Shown here in pieces: positions 58,636 to 64,000 of a DNA stretch of 64,000 nt. Source of the DNA: Oasisia sp. SBJ-2009 (Eukaryota > Annelida > Polychaeta > Sabellida > Siboglinidae). Where the stretch lies: contig OZ024867.1 in NCBI GenBank assembly GCA_964017155.1, forward strand, positions 12,757,434 to 12,821,433, given 5' to 3'. Position 1 is the stretch's first letter; each line of letters opens with the position of its first letter. The notes below the pieces were generated by a model, which did no database searches, was not told the DNA's origin, and saw only the letters and a list, made by a program, of their open reading frames with translations. The translations under genes were made by a program, and so were the position numbers.

Positions 58636-59920
58636 TGCAATGCAGTGCAGTGCAGTGCAGTGCAGTGCAGTGCAGTGCAGTGCAGTGCAGTGCAGTGCAG
58701 TGCAGTGCAGTGCAGTGCAGTGCAGTGCAGTGCAGTGCAGTGCAGTGCAGTGCAGTGCAGTGCAGTGCAGTGCAGTGCAGTGCAGTGCAGTGCAGTGCAG
58801 TGCAGTGCAGTGCAGTGCAGTGCAGTGCAGTGCATTGCAGTGCAGTGCAGTGCAGTGCAGTGCAGTGCCGTGCCGTGCCGTGCCGTGCCGTGCCGTGCCG
58901 TGCCGTGCCGTGCCGTGCCGTGCCGTGCCGTGCCGTGCCGTGCCGTGCCGTGCCGTGCCGTGCCGTGCCGTGCCGTGCCGTGCCGTGCCGTGCCGTGCCG
59001 TGCCGTGCCGTGCCGTGCCGTGCCGTGCCGTGCCGTGCCGTGCCGTGCCGTGCCGTGCCGTGCCGTGCCGTGCCGTGCCGTGCCGTGCCGTGCCGTGCCG
59101 TGCCGTGCCGTGCCGTGCCGTGCCGTGCCGTGCCGTGCCGTGCCGTGCCGTGCCGTGCCGTGCCGTGCCGTGCCGTGCCGTGCCGTGCCGTGCCGTGCCG
59201 TGCCGTGCCGTGCCGTGCCGTGCCGTGCCGTGCCGTGCCGTGCCGTGCCGTGCCGTGCCGTGCCGTGCCGTGCCGTGCCGTGCCGTGCCGTGCCGTGCCG
59301 TGCCGTGCCGTGCCGTGCCGTGCCGTGCCGTGCCGTGCCGTGCCGTGCCGTGCCGTGCCGTGCCGTGCCGTGCCGTGCCGTGCCGTGCCGTGCCGTGCCG
59401 TGCCGTGCCGTGCCGTGCCGTGCCGTGCCGTGCCGTGCAGTGCAGTGCAGTGCAGTGCAGTGCAGTGCAGTGCAGTGCAGTGCAGTGCAGTGCAGTGCAG
59501 TGCAGTGCAGTGCAGTGCAGTGCAGTGCAGTGCAGTGCAGTGCAGTGCAGTGCAGTGCAGTGCAGTGCAGTGCAGTGCAGTGCAGTGCAGTGCAGTGCAG
59601 TGCAGTGCAGTGCAGTGCAGTGCAGTGCAGTGCAGTGCAGTGCAGTGCAGTGCAGTGCAGTGCAGTGCAGTGCAGTGCAGTGCAGTGCAGTGCAGTGCAG
59701 TGCAGTGCAGTGCAGTGCAGTGCAGTGCAATGCAGTGCAATGCAATGCAATGCAATGCAATGCAATGCAATGCAATGCAATGCAATGCAATGCAATGCAA
59801 TGCAATGCAATGCAATGCAATGCAATGCAATGCAATGCAATGCAATGCAATGCAATGCAATGCAATGCAATGCAATGCAATGCAATGCAATGCAATGCAA
59901 TGCAATGCAATGCAATGCAA
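58636..59920. repeat. 1.28-kb pentanucleotide array in blocks
   Basis: After one TGCAA unit: 45 units of TGCAG (one is TGCAT at 58831), 114 pure TGCCG (58866-59435), 58 TGCAG (59436-59725), then TGCAA/TGCAG alternation and 37 pure TGCAA (59736-59920). All six frames are open across it because no unit or junction makes a stop. Not a gene. Confidence 0.98.
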
Positions 59921-60159
59921 TAACCTTTAACAATCCCCAAAACAGGAAATTGTTGTGGTATGGGTGTCACACAAAAAACTAAAAATCGCATGTATTCGAG
60001 CACTGTTTATTTCCTTAATGTCATTACTGTCTACCAAATGTGAACAATACACGCGTTCGGTCGTAAAAAAAGCAGACCCCCAAAGATGGAGGTTTCAGAA
60101 TGTAACCCGAAGTCATGAAAATGTCCCAAACAGTTCAATTATCAGCAGCAGCAACTGTC

Positions 60160-60250
60160 AGTAGCTTTTGTGTGACCCACGTGATGCAATCACAGCCTGG
60201 CAACGGTGTCTCGTGCGTCCAATGAGTCTCTGGGTGGCTGTCATCATAAG
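60160..60250 (-). pseudogene. Tc1/mariner transposase C-terminal relic
   Basis: Minus-strand reading ATQRLIGRTRHRCQAVIASR then GSHKSY and a stop matches the C-terminal pattern of Tc1-like transposases (RLI-x-R-R-CQAVI-x-RG). The rest of the protein is not readable upstream to 60.55 kb. Confidence 0.5.
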
Positions 60251-60812
60251 ATTGTTCCATTACAAACATGGTATGATCCTTAGCAAATTTGAGTAGTTTG
60301 GTGAGAGGTGTCCTAACAAACTAACCAACCGTTCTTCAACACGCTGAATATAAGTAGGAGAATACTGAATTCGTGGTGTTTTTTCTCGAATATACACACA
60401 GTCGGAATTGAATGAACAAATGACAAATTCTACTATAATACGTGCACAATGCGGGCACTTTATCTCGTGCATTCGGCATTACAATCGATGTCCTTTTTTC
60501 GTTGAGCCGCTTTTCAACTGCCGAGAGCGACAAATGACCCACCGAGCAGCAGTCACGTCATAAACGTGTCTGGAATGTGTTCATTTTCGTCGATTGGTGA
60601 AATCAATCGATGCTTTCTTGTGATTACTCACGTAGACAGCACACATATCCACCACGTCACTGTGTTCCCGGTCGTCAACCACTCAATCACACATGTCTCG
60701 CCGTAGACCCGTTGCCCACGCGACTGTCTGTGATGTGTAAGCTAAGTTACACGTTACGATATCAGTCAGTGTGCTCTACAGCGGTGATTGAGTGGAAACT
60801 ATTAGCGAAAGT
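60251..60812. other. no supported gene
   Basis: May include eroded transposon sequence from the neighbouring Tc1-like relic. No domain is readable. Confidence 0.4.
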
Positions 60813-61005
60813 GTGAGTGTGTGTGTGTGTGTGTGTGTGCGTGTGCGTGCGCGTGCGCGTGCGCGTGCGCGTGCGCGTGTGCATGGGCGTGCGTGTGCGC
60901 GTGCATGTTCGCCTGTGCGTCTGCGTGGGTGTGCGTGTGCGTGTGCGTGCATGGGTGTGCGTGTGCGTGTTCGCGTGTGCGTGTGCGTGTGCGTGTGTGT
61001 GTGCT
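60813..61005. repeat. (GT)n/(GTGCGT)n degenerate array
   Basis: GT run then GTGCGC/GTGCGT variants. Confidence 0.95.
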
Positions 61006-61609
61006 CTACGTGCAAGTGCATTTGCATTTATTTAAACAAATAAGTAAGTAGTAGATCCATTAAAGAATGTAAGTTCATATTTGTTTTAATGCGTTTGCAT
61101 GCGCAGAATTGCAAGTTTTGCGTCGCCTTTCACAAAATTCAATGGCGACCAAGCATTTAGAGTTGCATGCTACGAGATCCCGGTTAATTCGCATTCGTGC
61201 GGCATGTAGTTTCTACGGTGTTCCATGGAGAAGTTGTGTTAATGTTTTGTCTATGGAACGGTTATACGCCTCCGTGGAATACGTGCGTTCTCGGGTTCTG
61301 TTTCACCCCAAAGAGCTATTTGACAGATGCAATAGGAACCGCGGCACAAACGCTACGAGTAAATTCAAGTACAACAGACGCATTTCACGTGTGGATAATA
61401 TGAGGTTTAGAAATAGTGTTTACCGCCGTGCCGTAGCAGCCTTATCAGGAATGAAATATATAACATAGCGGTAGAGGACTTGGAAAGTTAGCTTGGCTGT
61501 TTTCAACATGTTGGCGGGCTTGTTCTTTTTCTGACGCTGGATGGTGTTGCCGGACCGTATGCTTGTGGAGTGTAGGTGCTGAACATAAAATCTTCTTTTA
61601 ATGTGAAAT
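61006..61609. other. orphan open frame, no supported gene
   Basis: A plus-strand frame of 119 codons (61109-61468) is basic (RSRLIRIRAACSFYGVPW, KFKYNRRISRVDNMRF) and outside low-complexity sequence. It has no start context, splice context or recognised family, so I do not call it a gene, but it is the longest such frame in this part. Confidence 0.3.
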
Positions 61610-61990
61610 CTTAGATAACATAATATTTTTTAATAATTATTTTAATGTAATTTAATATTCCGTTTAATATAATTTTACTAAAATGTTTAATACAAAATTA
61701 AATATAATGTAGACGCATTTTATTTTAAATATAATTAAAATTTTAAATTTAATTAGATTTAAATGATATTATATATATATATGTATATTATAATATTTAT
61801 TTATTTATTTAACTAGTAGCTTAACATAATAATAAAAATACATTTGTTTCCGAATTAAAGGGCATTTTATATATACTTATTTACTAGCGTAACATAGTTA
61901 TTTTTTAAAAAGATAATGTATCATTTTTAAGGGCATCTGAAATATATTATTTATTTATTAGATCAAAATAGTATTATATATATATATACA

Positions 61991-62058
<68 letters not shown>

Positions 62059-62090
62059 TATATATATAATTATATATATATATATATGTG
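61610..62090. repeat. AT-rich R3 units and (AT)n
   Basis: 61610-61975 repeats the R3 units of 52.9-53.15 kb ('aaagggcattttatatat', 'ttactagc.taacatagtta'). 61975-62087 is an AT run. Confidence 0.7.
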
Positions 62091-63244
62091 TCGGGTCCGT
62101 TTTGGTCTAATTTCAAACATTGTACAGTGTTCTTGCATGTGTTTTGCTAATGGCTTACACTTATCACATAATTTTTTTATGATATCTTCTTCGTAGACAG
62201 ATTTTATGACGAGACCGTCAAAGTCAGTTCACCCGTTATTTAGTATTTAAGTGTCGGTGTTCCTTTTACCGAATTGCCACGATAAACGACAGAGGCAACC
62301 TGTTGATATCGATTAAAAAAGAACGGCGGACAAATTGGCTATTTATAATTTACGTCGCTGTATGGCCTCTACGCTATCTCCCGCTACGTACACACGTCCA
62401 TACCAAACTGTGACATTTTACTATCCGCATTACTTGCTTACTGGGCAATGTGTTTTAGATATGGTTCGCACATGCAAGCGCAAGATGGAACGGGGTGCAT
62501 ATGGCTAAGACATTCTGAAAGCTGCACTCTTAGCTTTGGAGGACCGTTGAAGACAGTCAGTTGACTGTATCACGTGACAAGTATATACGTTAGATGCTAT
62601 GTTACTTAAAGTGAAGGACTGTCATTGTTATGTTGGTTAGGTACGCATGTTGGACAGGATAACACCTATAAGCCATTTCCGGTTGATATCGAGTATTTCG
62701 GTATTCGTATCTTGTACACCGGCAAAGTTATTTTATCTGCCAGTTTAGGACAGTCGTGATTAAGTAGATTCAATTATTGAATTGCATAAGATACTACATA
62801 CAGAACATTTTTATGTTGATCACGACAATTGTTTTATTTCGGTATTCATATGTTATACAATGAACCTGTCTATGGGGCCAGGAGCCCCCGGGGGTCTCAT
62901 GCCCCACACAAAAGGGCGTCTTGCCCCCAGGTATGGTGCAAGAGGCCCCCTTGGGACAATACATTTAATTGGCAATTATAATCGTTATTGTTGTCAAATG
63001 TCACAAATACTTTGGTATTATATAGCATAACCATATGACAATCGCATGACAGTAACAGGACGTCAAAATGATAAGTTCACGAATAACTACACCCATTATA
63101 CCTTAAGGGGGGCTGCATGCCCCACCCTACCCTACTGAATGGTATTCAATGGTAATCAGCGGTACAGCTGTATACCATTGGCTCATTTTTATAAGGGAAT
63201 TTTCACCGTTTCCCACCTCCTCACTTCCGCTCTTTGTATTGTAA
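62091..63244. other. no supported gene
   Basis: Non-coding. 62872-62960 has several complementary GGGGCCAGGAGCC/CCCCCAGG-type blocks that could fold, and a related 'ggggggctgcatgcccc' occurs at 63108. Confidence 0.45.
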
Positions 63245-63680
63245 ACTTATTCTAGTCTCCCTTAACCGACTGTCGCTCGGCTGCGCAACTTCGCCGAGAA
63301 CACAGTCTGGTCACTTAGCCGGCTTTTCATTGTTACCCGTGTGTGCGGCTAAAAGGTGCTGCCACCTCACAGAGCCTGTGTTAATCGAGGCTAATCCTGC
63401 CACAATTCCTGCTTCATAAACAACCGCAAATCTTCTACTTCCGTTTATTTGTTGTATGAAATTAAGTTTAAAATTGAATATTTTAATAGTATAGTATTAT
63501 CACCTAAATGTATACCATTACTTTACATTTTATTCCAAAGTTGTCATAAGAGCCCATCAGTGTCCATGCCCTATTCTGGGGTAAGGCGCATTTTCCCTAG
63601 GCGCATGTGAGGGAAGATGTGCCCTCGATTACCCAGGCTCTGCCAAGTCACAGAGCCTGGGTAATCGACGCTAAACATTT
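63245..63680. repeat. dispersed repeat R1, third copy
   Basis: Starts with the same imperfect hairpin as the 34.6-kb copy (ACTGTCGCTCGGC...GCCGAGAACACAGT), then GCTGCCACCTCACAGAGCC, 'attctggggtaaggc' and a second 'cacagagcctgggtaatcga' end. Confidence 0.7.
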
Positions 63681-64000
63681 CAGCGTACAAATGTCATAAT
63701 TCTCGCTAGAATTTCCATGAAAGCATGCTACTTGAAATGGGTCAAAAATTGCGAACTTCCACACGGAAAAATATTGGGCGGCCCCCGGATCCTGTTATAA
63801 AGGGTGCAATATTTATATCATAAATACGGAATTTATTCGTGATTTAACTTTTCGTTAACATTTAAGAGACACCTCTTGATGGGCTTCGAATAATCAAGGT
63901 TATAAAATAATATTAATAATTATTATAATATAATATTTATTTTTATTTGTGCTTTACGTATTCACGAACGACATCAAACGCGCTAGTGTTATTAGAAGAA
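63681..64000. other. no supported gene
   Basis: AT-rich to the window edge. Confidence 0.5.

Noticed and set aside
58576..60003. Frames over 430 codons encoding AVQCS/AVPCR or TALHC/TARHG
   Set aside because: Stop-free pentanucleotide array. Six overlapping frames of the same length cannot all be genes.
61109..61468. 119-codon basic frame as a mitochondrial ribosomal protein
   Set aside because: Faint resemblance only in an FYG-containing stretch; key conserved residues of such proteins are not recognisable.

Overview
This is a eukaryotic (metazoan) window. It is AT-rich and gene-poor, its genes carry GT–AG introns, and it is packed with simple-sequence arrays and decayed transposable elements: a Ty3/gypsy LTR element, CR1-like and other non-LTR elements, a tRNA-derived SINE, mariner/Tc1 remnants, fold-back elements and MITEs. 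The mix fits a marine invertebrate such as a mollusc, brachiopod, echinoderm or lancelet. Nothing here fixes the species. No rRNA, canonical tRNA gene, CRISPR or prokaryotic operon was seen.

Layout. 1-3.7 kb (minus strand): a series of small phase-1/phase-1 exons encoding a tyrosine-motif tail (PPxYxxΦ), with a gypsy element (3.95-6.84 kb) inserted upstream in the same orientation and a possible ectodomain exon at 9.4 kb. 7.3-9.0 kb: an element with inverted termini. 11.3-13.9 kb: a CR1-type LINE with an SGNH-esterase ORF1, endonuclease and RT, cut off inside the RT active site. 14.3-14.9 kb: the tail of a second LINE. 17.9-19.4 kb: a duplicated Cys-rich (defensin-like spacing) ORF, one copy decayed. 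19.8 kb: another possible Tyr-motif exon. 20.6-23.3 kb: a decayed multi-domain mobile gene ending in a CXC cysteine cluster, followed by a perfect 30-bp palindrome and a young fold-back element. 25-33 kb: tandem arrays, a broken CUB-like gene and a possible conserved non-coding block. 34.1 kb: a plus-strand PYSQL terminal exon of the Tyr-motif type. 34.6-42.2 kb: dispersed repeats, a MITE, duplicated blocks and a rearranged CR1 piece. 46-48.7 kb: a SINE and an internally inverted mariner remnant. 50.0-54.3 kb: the best intact gene, a secreted protein with sema/plexin-like signatures and a very large Asn/Thr/Ser insert, in two phase-compatible exons. 55-60 kb: a microsatellite-birth duplication, a 30-bp coding-phase minisatellite and a 1.28-kb pentanucleotide array with block structure. 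63.2-63.7 kb: another copy of the dispersed repeat family.

The biologically most suggestive theme is the set of symmetric exons carrying Pro-Pro-x-Tyr-x-x-hydrophobic motifs on the minus strand at 1.1-3.7 kb, with look-alikes on the plus strand at 34.1 kb and possibly 19.8 kb. Because they begin and end in the same phase, they could be skipped or combined without frame loss, giving a variable set of tyrosine signalling or trafficking motifs. This reading rests on splice signals, phase and motif similarity only. No transcript evidence is available here.
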